A stretch of 50,110 nt of DNA from assembly GCF_007990225.1 (NCBI RefSeq), contig NZ_BJWF01000017.1:1-50110 (forward strand), in the 5' to 3' direction. Shown piece after piece: positions 1 through 12,954 of the stretch. Below the pieces are notes generated by a model. That model was given only the letters and a program-made list of their open reading frames with translations. It was not told where the DNA came from and did not search any database. The translations under genes and the position numbers were made by a program. The stretch is from Enterococcus villorum. Lineage in GTDB: Bacteria > Bacillota > Bacilli > Lactobacillales > Enterococcaceae. How positions within the stretch are numbered: position 1 is the stretch's first letter; each line of letters begins with the position of its first letter.

Positions 1-32
1 AATACTCAGAGCTAAGCGGCTCTGTCACAACC
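1..32. repeat. Intergenic inverted-repeat copy A (terminator-like)
   Basis: A 32-base element starting AATACTCAGAGC sits one base after the atpC stop codon. It contains a short dyad (CAGAGC / GCTCTG). Its reverse complement recurs at 50073-50104 with a single mismatch (G versus A at base 16). It probably forms the end of the atp transcript, but no clear U-tract is visible because the window begins here. Confidence 0.75.
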
Positions 33-33
33 T

Positions 34-456
34 CTACGAATGTTTTGAAACCTTGATTCGGTTGATTGCACGATGCAAGGCAACGGTCGCACGTTTCAAT
101 TCATTGGTATCTTCTTTTTCTTTTGCTTCTGCAATTTGTCGTTCGGCGCGTTGTTTTGCTCTTTCAGCACGGGAAACATCAATATCTCTTTCACGTTCCG
201 CGCTATCTGCTACGATAGAAACAACGTTGTCACGAACTTCCATAATTCCGCCATTTACAGCGATCCAGTCTACGTGTGTGTCAGAGTCTGTTCTTTTCAC
301 ACGTACTTCATCAATCGTTAAAGGAACGATGATGGGCGCATGCTTTGGTAAAATACCAAGTTCACCCGCTGTTGTACGTGCAACGACGATTGCTGCATGG
401 TGATCATAGACCAAACCATCAGGAGTCACCACATTCACAGTTAAATATTGATCCAT
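34..456 (-). CDS. atpC: F1Fo ATP synthase epsilon subunit
   Basis: Epsilon subunit of the F1 sector, which couples the rotor stalk to catalysis and can inhibit ATP hydrolysis. The 140-residue length is normal for the family. The N-terminal beta-sandwich begins [14 protein letters not shown] and contains the conserved [11 protein letters not shown] stretch. Residues from about 90 form the C-terminal helical hairpin, rich in Glu, Arg and Lys. It is the last gene of the operon, 13 bases after atpD, and is followed directly by a 32-base terminator-like repeat. Confidence 0.97.
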   Translation of the reverse strand: MDQYLTVNVVTPDGLVYDHHAAIVVARTTAGELGILPKHAPIIVPLTIDEVRVKRTDSDTHVDWIAVNGGIMEVRDNVVSIVADSAERERDIDVSRAERAKQRAERQIAEAKEKEDTNELKRATVALHRAINRIKVSKHS

Positions 457-469
457 GGGGCACCCCTTT

Positions 470-2801
<2,332 letters not shown>

Positions 2802-2814
2802 TCATCTCACCTCA

Positions 2815-4380
<1,566 letters not shown>

Positions 4381-4393
4381 CTACCTCTTTGTA

Positions 4394-4936
4394 CTATCTA
4401 TTTAATTGACTACGCATTTTTTCTAATTGCGTACGAATGCTTCCGTCGATTACTCGATGGTTGGCTTCAACAATTGCCCCACCAATAATAGAAGAATCAA
4501 CAATTTGTTTTAATTCCACTGTTTGATAGTCCATTGTTTTTGCAACATTCTTTTCTAGTTTTTGTAATTGTTCGTCAGAAAGTGGTACTGCAGTTTTTAC
4601 ACTGCCTAAAAGTAGCCCTTTATATTCATTGTAGCGATGTTCATACTCATCGATCATAAATAATAAATCGGACATACGATTGTAACTATAGACAACTTCT
4701 AAAAAGTTTTTTACGATACCGTCGAAACCACTGATCAGTTTATCCATAATGATACGTTTTTCATGAGGTTCTAAGCGGACGTCACTAAGCACGTTGCCTA
4801 ATCCAGGAACTTCACCGTAGATTTGGCGTAAGCTTAATAATTCTTGGTAAATTTCTTCTGCACTATTTGAATCGATCGCCAGTTCAAACAATGCTTTACC
4901 ATAGCGTCTACCGACAGTATATTTATCTAGTTTCAT
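4394..4936 (-). CDS. atpH: F1Fo ATP synthase delta subunit
   Basis: Peripheral stalk delta (OSCP-type) subunit of 180 residues that joins the F1 head to the b-subunit stator. The N-terminal helical bundle (KYTVGRRYGKALFELA) and the C-terminal family signature around IVDSSIIGGAIVEANHRVID are clear. Its start overlaps the end of atpF by 14 bases, which points to translational coupling. It is followed closely by atpA. Confidence 0.97.
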   Translation of the reverse strand: MKLDKYTVGRRYGKALFELAIDSNSAEEIYQELLSLRQIYGEVPGLGNVLSDVRLEPHEKRIIMDKLISGFDGIVKNFLEVVYSYNRMSDLLFMIDEYEHRYNEYKGLLLGSVKTAVPLSDEQLQKLEKNVAKTMDYQTVELKQIVDSSIIGGAIVEANHRVIDGSIRTQLEKMRSQLNR

Positions 4937-5447
4937 TTGAAGAACCTAGACCTTCAATATATTGATTAATTAAAGATTCATGCATCTCTGGAGATAATTC
5001 TTTATTCAAGATTTTAGCCGCAATTTGAAGGGATAAATCAGCCACATCATCTTTTACAGAGTTTAACGCTGAATCACGTTCTAACGTGATGTCGGCTTGC
5101 GCTTTGCTTTTTAGACGTGCAACTTCTTCTTGTGTATCCTTCAAAATATTTTGACGGCTTAATTCTCCACTTTCTTTCGCATTTTTAATGATGTCAGCAG
5201 CATCTGAACGAGAAGCTAACAATTGTTGTTCGCGTTCTTGTTCCATTTTTGCTGCCTTGATGCGAGATTGTTCAGCAGAATCTAAATCATTGGCGATCTT
5301 ATCTTCACGTTTTTTCAAAATATCGCTGATTGGTCCCCAAGCAAAGTGCTTTAATAGGAACATTAATATCACAAATGAGCCGCTGACAACAATGATGTTA
5401 CCTAACATCGGATTCCCAACTTCTGCAATTGCCAATTGATTCAGCAT
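4923..5447 (-). CDS. atpF: F1Fo ATP synthase b subunit
   Basis: Stator b subunit, 174 residues. One membrane helix lies at about residues 16-36 (MLGNIIVVSGSFVILMFLLK). A long charged coiled coil follows, from about residue 45 to the C-terminus. It dimerises and holds F1 against rotation. The start overlaps nothing upstream: an unusually long 209-base gap separates it from atpE. Its 3' end overlaps atpH. Confidence 0.97.
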   Translation of the reverse strand: MLNQLAIAEVGNPMLGNIIVVSGSFVILMFLLKHFAWGPISDILKKREDKIANDLDSAEQSRIKAAKMEQEREQQLLASRSDAADIIKNAKESGELSRQNILKDTQEEVARLKSKAQADITLERDSALNSVKDDVADLSLQIAAKILNKELSPEMHESLINQYIEGLGSSNETR

Positions 5448-5612
5448 AGGCGAGCCTTCCTTTCTTTAAGGTGTATCGTTTGGAGCGTAAAGGAACTTGA
5501 CGTTTCTTGTTCAGCTTTTTACACACCTTTTATTCTAGTTTGTTAAGAAACAAGCTGTTTTTTACTTCAAAAATAAAAACACCGCTTCTTTCTCAGTTTT
5601 CTACAAGGAAAA

Positions 5613-5641
5613 GAGGATTAGTGACATTTTGTCCCATCCTC
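5613..5641 (-). promoter_or_regulatory. Hairpin in the atpE-atpF gap
   Basis: An outer stem GAGGAT / ATCCTC encloses an inner stem GACA / TGTC. On the transcribed strand a short U-run follows. It lies just after the atpE stop inside a 209-base intercistronic gap. It may act as an attenuator or an mRNA-processing/stability element that raises the level of atpE. The function is inferred from position only. Confidence 0.45.
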
Positions 5642-5656
5642 GTTTAGTAGAATTGA

Positions 5657-5920
<264 letters not shown>

Positions 5921-6640
5921 TTATTCTTCTACTTCAATCTTATGGCTCATATACACCATTGATAAAGTGACAAAGACAAATGCTTGGATGCTTCCGATAA
6001 ACAATGAGAAGGCGATCCAGACCATCTCTAAAGGAATTGCTAACGGTAAAGAGAACCAACCTAAATTGTTCATCATACTTGCAATCAAGGTAAGCAAAAC
6101 TTCCCCCGCATAGATATTTCCGTAAAGACGTAAAGCAAGTGTTAATAGGTTCGTAAATTCTTCAATTAGTTTCATTGGAAACATAAAACTATATGGTTTC
6201 AGGAACGAATTTACAAAATACCCTTTAAAGCCAAGCTTTTTCACCCCGAATAAATGAGTAAGTGTAATCATGACAAATGCCAAAGTTAAAGTAACAAACG
6301 GGTCTGCTGTCGGACTTTTCCAAATTGTGGTTTCGCTAGGTAAGACGATTTTTGTGATTAACCCGATATTATTTGCGACAAAGACAAATAAAAATAATGT
6401 AAAAGCCAATAAATGAAAATTATTCAATTCTTTTCTAGGCAGGTTATCAGTTACGATCCCACGGGTAAAATCAATGACCCATTCTAGCGCATTTTGTTTT
6501 CCCGTTGGCTTCATCTTGAGGTTTCTCGTAAAGAAGTAAACTAAGAAGAAGACAATTAAACAGGTCCATAACACCATCATACAAACAGTACCATCAAACC
6601 AAACCGGTCCAATATGGAACGTTAGCGAGCGTTCATCCAA
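5921..6640 (-). CDS. atpB: F1Fo ATP synthase a subunit
   Basis: Membrane a subunit of 239 residues with about five or six hydrophobic helices. It provides the proton half-channels. The essential Arg lies in LALRLYGNIYAGE near residue 170. The start is read as TTG: GAGGTG lies 7 bases upstream, while the nearby ATG is in another frame and opens only a seven-codon stop-terminated frame. No atpI is seen upstream. It is the first gene of the operon. Confidence 0.95.
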   Translation of the reverse strand: MDERSLTFHIGPVWFDGTVCMMVLWTCLIVFFLVYFFTRNLKMKPTGKQNALEWVIDFTRGIVTDNLPRKELNNFHLLAFTLFLFVFVANNIGLITKIVLPSETTIWKSPTADPFVTLTLAFVMITLTHLFGVKKLGFKGYFVNSFLKPYSFMFPMKLIEEFTNLLTLALRLYGNIYAGEVLLTLIASMMNNLGWFSLPLAIPLEMVWIAFSLFIGSIQAFVFVTLSMVYMSHKIEVEE

Positions 6641-6728
6641 TCCATTTCACCTCTTTTCCCTGAATTTCACATAAAATCAAATTCATGTGTACATCTGGTT
6701 TTTCTAAATCGTTTTCCAACCAAACGGT

Positions 6729-6757
6729 ATCATACCACCATGAAACAGAAAATTCAA
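6729..6757 (-). promoter_or_regulatory. Sigma-A promoter of the atp operon
   Basis: On the minus strand, -35 TTGAAT (6752-6757) and -10 TATGAT (6729-6734) are separated by exactly 17 bases, with a TGG just before the -10. This leaves a leader of about 80 bases before atpB. The rest of 6641-6940 shows no gene. Confidence 0.75.
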
Positions 6758-6940
6758 AACATTTTCATGAAAAAACGACATTTTTTTATTTCAGTCTAAA
6801 AAATTCCTTTTTCCATGAAAATCATGGTGCTGTATTACAAGAAAAAACCTGTGATATCATGCTTTATCAGATTAAATGCTAACAAATTTTATCATTAAGT
6901 AAACCTAAAAGCACCGAATATGCGAAAAAGGATAATGAAA

Positions 6941-7405
6941 TTATCTAGAGAAATTTTTTAATGTTCGATCAATTTGTCGATCGACATCTTTACGTTTTAA
7001 ATCTTCACGTTTGTCATATGATTTTTTCCCTTTCGCAAGACCAATCAAAACTTTTGCATAGCCATCACGAATATACACTTTTAAAGGCACAATAGTGATC
7101 CCCGTATTTTTTGTTTCGCTTTCCAGACGTGTGATTTGCTTTTTGTGCAGTAACAATTTTCTTGTCCGTAAAGGGTCATGATTGAAAATGTTCCCTTGCT
7201 CATATGGACTGATATGAACGTTATGCAAAAAAGCTTCGCCATTACGTACTCGAATAAATCCATCTTTGAGGTTTATGCGGCTATTTCGAATGGACTTGAT
7301 CTCTGTTCCTTGTAAAACCATTCCTGCTTCCATCGTATCGATAATCGAATAATCGTGGCGAGCCTTTTTATTTTGTGCGATTAATTTGCCCTCGCCCTTT
7401 GGCAT
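6941..7405 (-). CDS. smpB: SsrA-binding protein SmpB
   Basis: tmRNA-binding protein of trans-translation, which rescues stalled ribosomes. The start is the ATG at 7405 ([19 protein letters not shown]), preceded by GGAGG at good spacing, not the TTG five codons upstream; this gives 154 residues. The oligonucleotide-binding beta barrel ([13 protein letters not shown]) and the basic C-terminal tail ([14 protein letters not shown]) are present. It lies 33 bases after rnr, and the two proteins act together in trans-translation quality control. Confidence 0.97.
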   Translation of the reverse strand: MPKGEGKLIAQNKKARHDYSIIDTMEAGMVLQGTEIKSIRNSRINLKDGFIRVRNGEAFLHNVHISPYEQGNIFNHDPLRTRKLLLHKKQITRLESETKNTGITIVPLKVYIRDGYAKVLIGLAKGKKSYDKREDLKRKDVDRQIDRTLKNFSR

Positions 7406-7438
7406 AAGACATTCCTCCAAACTAACATTCTTTTCTAT

Positions 7439-9802
7439 TTACTTCTTCTTTTTCTTTTTAATTCCTTTGTAAAAAGGTTTTTTGCTTTTTTTATTTGTTG
7501 CCATCTTCATTTTTTTCCGCTCATTGGTATGAGGGTTCTTTTTCCCGTTTCTTTCTGAGCGAGATTTCAACTGTTTGGTTTGTTGATTTGTGGGACGACC
7601 TTTTCTTGCTGTTTTTGGTCGTTCAAGCGGCAGAACTTCTTCAGCTTCAATCAACTCAAAATCAATTGCACGTTCTTCTGGATCAGCTTTTATCACTTTT
7701 ACACGAACTTTTTGTCCGATTTTAAACGTTAACCCCGTCCGTTCACCAACTAATGCGAGATGATTTTCAATAAAGTGGAAATAATCTTGTTTAAGCTCAT
7801 TAATATGAACTAATCCTTCAATCGTGTTTGGCAACTCAATAAACAAGCCAAATTTGACGACTGAACTGATGATTCCCTCAAATTCTTCTCCCACTTTATC
7901 CATCATAAATTCAGCTTTCTTCATTGCATCAACTTCACGTTCCGCTTCCACTGCCCGGCGCTCCATCTTCGAACTATGATCCGCAATTTCTGGCAATTCA
8001 GCTTCCCAATAAGCTTGATTGGTCTCACTTGGATCTTGCCCATAAGAGCGAATCAAGCGATGCACAATCAAATCGGGGTAGCGTCTGATCGGAGAAGTGA
8101 AGTGCGTATAATATTCTGCTGCTAAGCCATAGTGACCAAAATTATCTTCTGAGTAGCGTGCTTGTTGCATGCTTCTTAATAACATTGTATTGATCACTGC
8201 TGATTCTGGTTTTTCTTCTACATCTTCTACTACTTTTTGTAAATCTTTCGGTGTGATTGTTCCTTTTGTTCCACGCACAACAATTCCCAGTGCGGAGGCA
8301 AAATCAAAGAAACGTTGCATTTTTTCTTCCTTTGGTTGTTCGTGAATACGATAAATAAAGGGAAAATGTTGCTTGTTGAAATGCTCAGCTACTGTTTCAT
8401 TAGCTACTAACATAAACGATTCAATCAATCGTTCACCGACCCCACGACTTCGAAGTAAGATGTCAATGGGGTGCCCATCTGGTTCCACCATAATTTTAGC
8501 TTCACGGTCTTCAAAAGAAATAGCCCCACGACGAATCCGCATTGTTTCTAAAATATGGTGCAATTCTTGCATCTCTTGAAACATAGGTACTAGCTGTTCA
8601 TAACGTTTCATGACAGTTTCATCTTGTTCTTCTAATATTTGATTCACGGCTGTGTAGGTCATGCGCTCTGTCGTTTGAATGACACTTGGAAAGATTTCAT
8701 GGGAAACAACCTGTCCATTGGGGTCAATTTCCATCTCACAACTCATTGTCAATCTAGGCACATGAGGATTCAATGAACAAATACCATTTGATAGTCTCTG
8801 TGGAATCATTGGTATCACACGATCCGTTAAGTATACACTCGTTCCTCTTTCATATGCTTCACGATCCAATTGACTTCCTTGCGTCACATAATAAGAAACA
8901 TCAGCGATATGAACACCTAAGAAATAATTGCCGTTCGTTAATTTTTTGACAGTTACTGCATCATCTAAATCTTTTGCATCTTCCCCGTCAATTGTTACGA
9001 TCAACTGGTCTCTTAAGTCTTTACGATCAAGGAGATCCTTTTCGTTAATCTTATCCGGTACCTGATCCGCTTCTGATAATACATCATCTGGAAATTTTGT
9101 AGGAATGCCATTTGATACAACGACTGATAAGATATCCATGCCAGGGTCATTTTTGTGTCCAATCACTTGCTTGATAATGCCTTCTAAACTCGTCGCATAA
9201 TTTTTCTCTGGATAGTGAGTGATCTCGATCATAACAATGCTACCGTCGACCGGACGGACGCCTTCAGCTACAGCATAGACTTTAAATTGATTCATTTTTT
9301 TATCTTTCGGTATCACAACTCCATAAAGATCTGTTTCTTTTACCTCTTCATCTGTATAAGCCACAAATTCTCCGGTTAGCTGAGTCGTGGCACGTTGTCG
9401 GATTTCCACTACTTTTCCTTCCGCTCCACGATCCATCACAAAATCTGCTGTTTTAATAATGTCTATGGCTACCGTATCACCGTCCATAGCATAACCAGTT
9501 GCTTCTTTTGGAATATAAATATCGTCTTCTTCTGGATCAATCGTTACAAATCCAAAACCACGTTCGTTAGCACGAAAAGTCCCTTCGATTAAAACTGGTT
9601 TTAATGGTAATTTTACTTTCCCTTTTTTCGTAAAAACCACCATTTGTTCTCTTTCCATCTGTGCGACCGTTTGGACAAGTAATTTAAAGTCTTCGCTTTT
9701 TTGTAATCCCAATCCTTGAGCAATTTCTTCCATTGAAAAGCTTTTTTTACGTTCCTTTTCAATAAAGAAAATAATTTTTTCTTTTAAAGTTTCTTTTGTC
9801 AT
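7439..9802 (-). CDS. rnr: Ribonuclease R
   Basis: 3'-5' exoribonuclease that degrades structured RNA and works with tmRNA/SmpB. 787 residues. Domains in order: winged helix (about 1-65), cold-shock domains (about 70-230), RNB catalytic domain (about 255-590, with TIDGEDAKDLDDAV holding the metal-binding aspartates and HFTSPIRRYPDL), S1 domain (about 630-710), and a Lys-rich tail ending in a poly-Lys run. Its ATG overlaps the esterase stop (ATGA), so translation is coupled. Confidence 0.98.
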   Translation of the reverse strand: MTKETLKEKIIFFIEKERKKSFSMEEIAQGLGLQKSEDFKLLVQTVAQMEREQMVVFTKKGKVKLPLKPVLIEGTFRANERGFGFVTIDPEEDDIYIPKEATGYAMDGDTVAIDIIKTADFVMDRGAEGKVVEIRQRATTQLTGEFVAYTDEEVKETDLYGVVIPKDKKMNQFKVYAVAEGVRPVDGSIVMIEITHYPEKNYATSLEGIIKQVIGHKNDPGMDILSVVVSNGIPTKFPDDVLSEADQVPDKINEKDLLDRKDLRDQLIVTIDGEDAKDLDDAVTVKKLTNGNYFLGVHIADVSYYVTQGSQLDREAYERGTSVYLTDRVIPMIPQRLSNGICSLNPHVPRLTMSCEMEIDPNGQVVSHEIFPSVIQTTERMTYTAVNQILEEQDETVMKRYEQLVPMFQEMQELHHILETMRIRRGAISFEDREAKIMVEPDGHPIDILLRSRGVGERLIESFMLVANETVAEHFNKQHFPFIYRIHEQPKEEKMQRFFDFASALGIVVRGTKGTITPKDLQKVVEDVEEKPESAVINTMLLRSMQQARYSEDNFGHYGLAAEYYTHFTSPIRRYPDLIVHRLIRSYGQDPSETNQAYWEAELPEIADHSSKMERRAVEAEREVDAMKKAEFMMDKVGEEFEGIISSVVKFGLFIELPNTIEGLVHINELKQDYFHFIENHLALVGERTGLTFKIGQKVRVKVIKADPEERAIDFELIEAEEVLPLERPKTARKGRPTNQQTKQLKSRSERNGKKNPHTNERKKMKMATNKKSKKPFYKGIKKKKKK

Positions 9803-10551
9803 ATTGATTCCTCATTCCAAGGTAAATTCTCTAGAAATTCCAACACATCTTTTTCCAATAATCTTCTTGATTCACCAACAGTGATCACATGCTTGCTCTG
9901 AGGATACCATTGAATCGTCATTCGTTTATCTGCCAATTTTTTTGCTGTTTCATAGACACCAGATGGATCAATCATTTCGTCTTGTCCTGCTTGAGCTAAA
10001 AAAACAGGTGCTTGAATTTCATTCAGTTTTTCTTCTGCAATTGCAGCTTGTTTTTGTATTTCTATTAATTGTTGATGAACATGTGGTCGAAGAGAGGTAA
10101 CAGTTTCTTCAATTACTTGCTCCGATTTTCCTGCAGCCTTTAGCACATAACGCTCGTAACGCTCAAAATTTTCTGGCACATGATTTTCAACTGGAGAAAT
10201 AGGCGAACAGAAAAAACCGCCGCCAATCATTTGTAACTCCTCCATTGCACGGATCGCAAAAATCCCCCCCATTGATAAACCAAAAACAGCAATTTGAGAA
10301 AATCCCTCTGATTCTAAAAAATGAATCGCTTGTTTGGTATCTTCCCACCAAGTTTCAGTTTTTTGTGTCAAGATATCTTGGGGATTTAGGGTGCCGTGTC
10401 CAGTAAATAAGGGCGCATAGACAGTGTATTCAGATTTTTCCAAGTAGCGTGCCAACATGCGAACATCATTAGGACTGCCAGAATAGGCATGCAACAATAA
10501 AACCGCGCGCTGACCGTGTTTTACATAAAGGGGTTTTGGTAGACTTTTCAT
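9799..10551 (-). CDS. est: Carboxylesterase (Est30/YvaK-like)
   Basis: Alpha/beta hydrolase of about 250 residues. The nucleophile elbow GLSMGG is near residue 93, LLHAYSGSP marks the oxyanion region, and the likely acid and base are in DEMIDP and SKHVIT. Secondary carboxylesterases of this type usually lie between secG and rnr, as here. The start at 10551 (MKSLPKP) is favoured by GAGGTG six bases upstream; a GTG three codons earlier is less likely. The natural substrate is unknown. Confidence 0.9.
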   Translation of the reverse strand: MKSLPKPLYVKHGQRAVLLLHAYSGSPNDVRMLARYLEKSEYTVYAPLFTGHGTLNPQDILTQKTETWWEDTKQAIHFLESEGFSQIAVFGLSMGGIFAIRAMEELQMIGGGFFCSPISPVENHVPENFERYERYVLKAAGKSEQVIEETVTSLRPHVHQQLIEIQKQAAIAEEKLNEIQAPVFLAQAGQDEMIDPSGVYETAKKLADKRMTIQWYPQSKHVITVGESRRLLEKDVLEFLENLPWNEESI

Positions 10552-10848
10552 TTTGCTCACCTCGTGCTTTTCATTTTACCATAAATGGAGGATCTCTTAT
10601 GGCAAATCAGCTTTTTCACAATAAAAAAAGAGCCGAGACCTCTGTCACTGCTCTTCAAGAAATAGCTTATCTTTTTTTCCCATGCGTCATCATAAAATAA
10701 ATACTCTAAAGAAGCCGAAATTTTTCGAAAAAAGACATTCATTTCGAACATTCCGACTCGGATGCTAAAAAACAACTATCAGACTTTCAATTGATTTTGT
10801 CTTAGAATTAAGAGTCATCCATCGCTCATTAATTGTTTAAAGCAATTT
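10552..10848. other. Intergenic region between est and secG
   Basis: About 297 bases. A minus-strand open frame of 72 codons exists here, but it has no ribosome site and no recognisable family, and I do not call it a gene. Fragments near 10630-10660 resemble a degraded hairpin (GAGCCGAGACC). No clear promoter was seen. Confidence 0.4.
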
Positions 10849-11085
10849 TTATTTAGAAGATAAAAAGGCAAGTACAAACAATAAAATCATCCAAATTGCA
10901 CCCATAAATGCGGTTGAACGTTGCATGACTGCTTCGAATCCACGCGCTTTTTGTTTACCGAATAATTGATCCGCACCGCCTGTAAATGCACTTGCTGCAC
11001 TATTTTGTTTACTTGGTTGCATCATAATAGCAATCACCATCACAATAGATAAAACAATCACGATCCCTAAAATTAAATTATACAT
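10849..11085 (-). CDS. secG: Preprotein translocase subunit SecG
   Basis: Small accessory subunit of the SecYEG translocon, 78 residues, with two membrane helices (about 3-22 and 57-76) and the polar loop with GADQLFGKQKARGFE typical of Gram-positive SecG. The ATG has an AGGAGG site upstream. It leads the secG-est-rnr-smpB cluster, although a 297-base gap separates it from est. Confidence 0.95.
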   Translation of the reverse strand: MYNLILGIVIVLSIVMVIAIMMQPSKQNSAASAFTGGADQLFGKQKARGFEAVMQRSTAFMGAIWMILLFVLAFLSSK

Positions 11086-11325
11086 AGAACAGCCTCCTTT
11101 CTACAAAATATCATCCCTTTTACTTTATCATATAAAAAAAACTCTGACAACCACCTAAGTTAAAAGAACCTCTGCCTTTATACTTTGGTCGTATCCCAAA
11201 ACGAATAGTTGTCACAAGACAAATAAACCAAAACCTAAAAAATACTTAGCTGTTTTTTTAGATTTCAGTTTATTTTTATTTAAAATATTTTGCTCAAATC
11301 TTCTGCTCTTTTTTTCGCCAATCCA

Positions 11326-11601
11326 TTACTTGTGAAGTACATCTTGGTATTCTGATTTTCTTTCAAATTCTTTTTTAGCATATGGACATAATGGAATAAT
11401 TTTTTTACCTTCTCGTCTGGCCAATTCGACACCAGAAAAAACCAATTTCTCTGCTAATTTTTGCACGCGATATTCTGGATCAACGAATGTATGGTCAATA
11501 ATCATTACATCCGGACCTGCATCAGACCAAGTCATTTCTCCAATTTCTTGTGCATCATCATTTAGTAGTACCAATCGATTTTGTTCTTCTTTAATTTCCA
11601 T
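11326..11601 (-). CDS. Small GNAT-type N-acetyltransferase
   Basis: 91-residue protein of the short COG2388/YidJ-like acetyltransferase type. Visible features are the strand MIIDHTFVDPEYR, the acetyl-CoA loop region RVQKLAEKLV, and the end motif IIPLCPYAKKEFER. This family lacks the N-terminal part of full GNAT folds. The substrate is unknown. It stands alone between secG and a hydrolase gene. Confidence 0.8.
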   Translation of the reverse strand: MEIKEEQNRLVLLNDDAQEIGEMTWSDAGPDVMIIDHTFVDPEYRVQKLAEKLVFSGVELARREGKKIIPLCPYAKKEFERKSEYQDVLHK

Positions 11602-11702
11602 TATTTGTCACTCCTTGTCTCAACCCAATCATTTGTTCTTCTTAATTTTAACAGTCTGTTGCTAGACAAACAATTATTTATACTTAGAGACAAGTGTGAG
11701 GA

Positions 11703-12671
11703 TTATAAATGGATGCGCTGTTCAATAAATGAAAAAACGACAGTCCAGTAGGTATTAGAATCTTTAACTGCAGCTTCTAAGTGCTGCCCATCTGGTACCA
11801 AGTATAGTTCATTTTCACCTGCTGTTGCGTTTTGGATCGTATAAGCTGCAGCCACTGGCACAAAATGATCCTCTTCTCCATGAATAATCAACAAAGGAAG
11901 ATGATTGCTCCCCAACTGACGTGTTGCTGAAGCTTGCTTTAATGAATAACCCGCATATTTTTTTGCGTAACGATTGGCATAACGCATGATTGTTTTTTGA
12001 GGAAGAAAAGTTAATTTACTCAACATGTACCTAAATTCTGCGTATACAGAGACGAATCCACTGTCAAGAATAAATCCACGGACAGCCTCTGGTAATTTTT
12101 CGCCACTCGCCATCATAATAGCAGTTGCTCCCATTGAACTACCGTGCAAAATAATGGATGCTTCAGGTTGTTCATTTAAGATATAGCGAATCCAAATAAT
12201 CAAATCCAAGCGATCCAGCCACCCCATACCGATAATTTCGCCTTCACTTTTTCCATGAGCACGTAAGTCAGGGATCAATACATTAAAACCTTTTTCTGCA
12301 TATTTTTCCCCGATGTAAGACATGTCCGTTTTTCCATTACTCCGATAATCATGGACACAAATAACCCACTTTTTATCAGATGGAGAAAAATGGAAAACTC
12401 GTCCAATCAGTTTTAAGCCGTCCTGACTTTTTACTTCAATTTCTTTTCCTTTTTCCCAGAAATCTGCAGCTTTATTTTCCGCAATTTGCCGTTGTTTTTT
12501 GACAACAGTGAAAGCGGAAGGATCCATTAATTGATGTCCCGTTTTCTCATACCAATTGTTTCCTCGCTGCAGGCCTGATTTAATTAGCTTTTGCGCATAA
12601 TAAGAAGAAAGGCCTTGATAAATGACTACGCATAATAGAAGTACCACTACAATAAGATAAAAGACAATCAC
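11703..12671 (-). CDS. Membrane-anchored alpha/beta hydrolase
   Basis: 322 residues. A single N-terminal membrane segment (about 2-23) is followed by an alpha/beta hydrolase fold. The nucleophile elbow is HGSSMGATA (about 177-185), the acid is in IHGEEDHFVP and the base in DGQHLEA. DLRAHGKSEGE marks the strand before the nucleophile. It resembles the YqkD-like hydrolases and the hydrolase domain of the wall protein at 46573-48701. An envelope-facing esterase or peptidase is inferred; the substrate is unknown. Confidence 0.85.
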   Translation of the reverse strand: MIVFYLIVVVLLLCVVIYQGLSSYYAQKLIKSGLQRGNNWYEKTGHQLMDPSAFTVVKKQRQIAENKAADFWEKGKEIEVKSQDGLKLIGRVFHFSPSDKKWVICVHDYRSNGKTDMSYIGEKYAEKGFNVLIPDLRAHGKSEGEIIGMGWLDRLDLIIWIRYILNEQPEASIILHGSSMGATAIMMASGEKLPEAVRGFILDSGFVSVYAEFRYMLSKLTFLPQKTIMRYANRYAKKYAGYSLKQASATRQLGSNHLPLLIIHGEEDHFVPVAAAYTIQNATAGENELYLVPDGQHLEAAVKDSNTYWTVVFSFIEQRIHL

Positions 12672-12828
12672 TTATCTCCCCTACTTTCTATAAAAGTTTT
12701 CTTTATTCTCTCTATCTTTTTTTCTCTTTTTATTTATTGTAACATTTTCTAAAAAAATGACTCAAGTATTCTCCTTATTTCCATGTAAACTTAATCTCAA
12801 CAAAATAAAATAGAAGATTAAAATAACA

Positions 12829-12857
12829 TTTACAAATTATTTAAAAGCCAGTATACT
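12829..12857 (+). promoter_or_regulatory. Sigma-A promoter of the preQ1-controlled operon
   Basis: -35 TTTACA (12829-12834) and -10 TATACT (12852-12857) are separated by exactly 17 bases. The predicted transcript start is near 12864, about 30 bases before the aptamer. Confidence 0.75.
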
Positions 12858-12890
12858 AGTTGGGTGCATTGTAATCAAGGCTTATCCTTG

Positions 12891-12926
12891 GACTGGTTCG
12901 GAAACTTCCCAGAATAAAAAACTAAG
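12891..12926 (+). ncRNA. PreQ1-I riboswitch aptamer
   Basis: The P1 stem is CTGG (12893-12896) with CCAG (12909-12912). The loop begins TTC, as in the GGTTC of known aptamers. The A-rich tail AATAAAAAACTAAG follows P1 directly, matching the pseudoknot tail of class I preQ1 riboswitches. A small hairpin (CAAGG / CCTTG, 12876-12890) precedes it. No intrinsic terminator follows. The ribosome site AAAGGAG lies about 12 bases downstream, so translational control seems more likely. Recognised by eye. Confidence 0.8.
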
Positions 12927-12954
12927 TATCTCTAAAGAAAGGAGATTGGAAATA

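Noticed and set aside
6685-6882. Plus-strand open frame upstream of atpB
   Set aside because: It runs antisense across the atp promoter, has no ribosome site and encodes a low-complexity Phe/His-rich sequence.
6641-6940. tmRNA gene next to smpB
   Set aside because: No tRNA-Ala-like ends or tag-peptide frame could be found in this gap on either strand.
10557-10775. 72-codon minus-strand open frame between est and secG
   Set aside because: No ribosome site, no recognisable family, and composition like intergenic DNA.
12876-12890. Intrinsic terminator in the riboswitch leader
   Set aside because: The CAAGG/CCTTG hairpin is short and lacks a T-run; it is upstream of the aptamer, not downstream.
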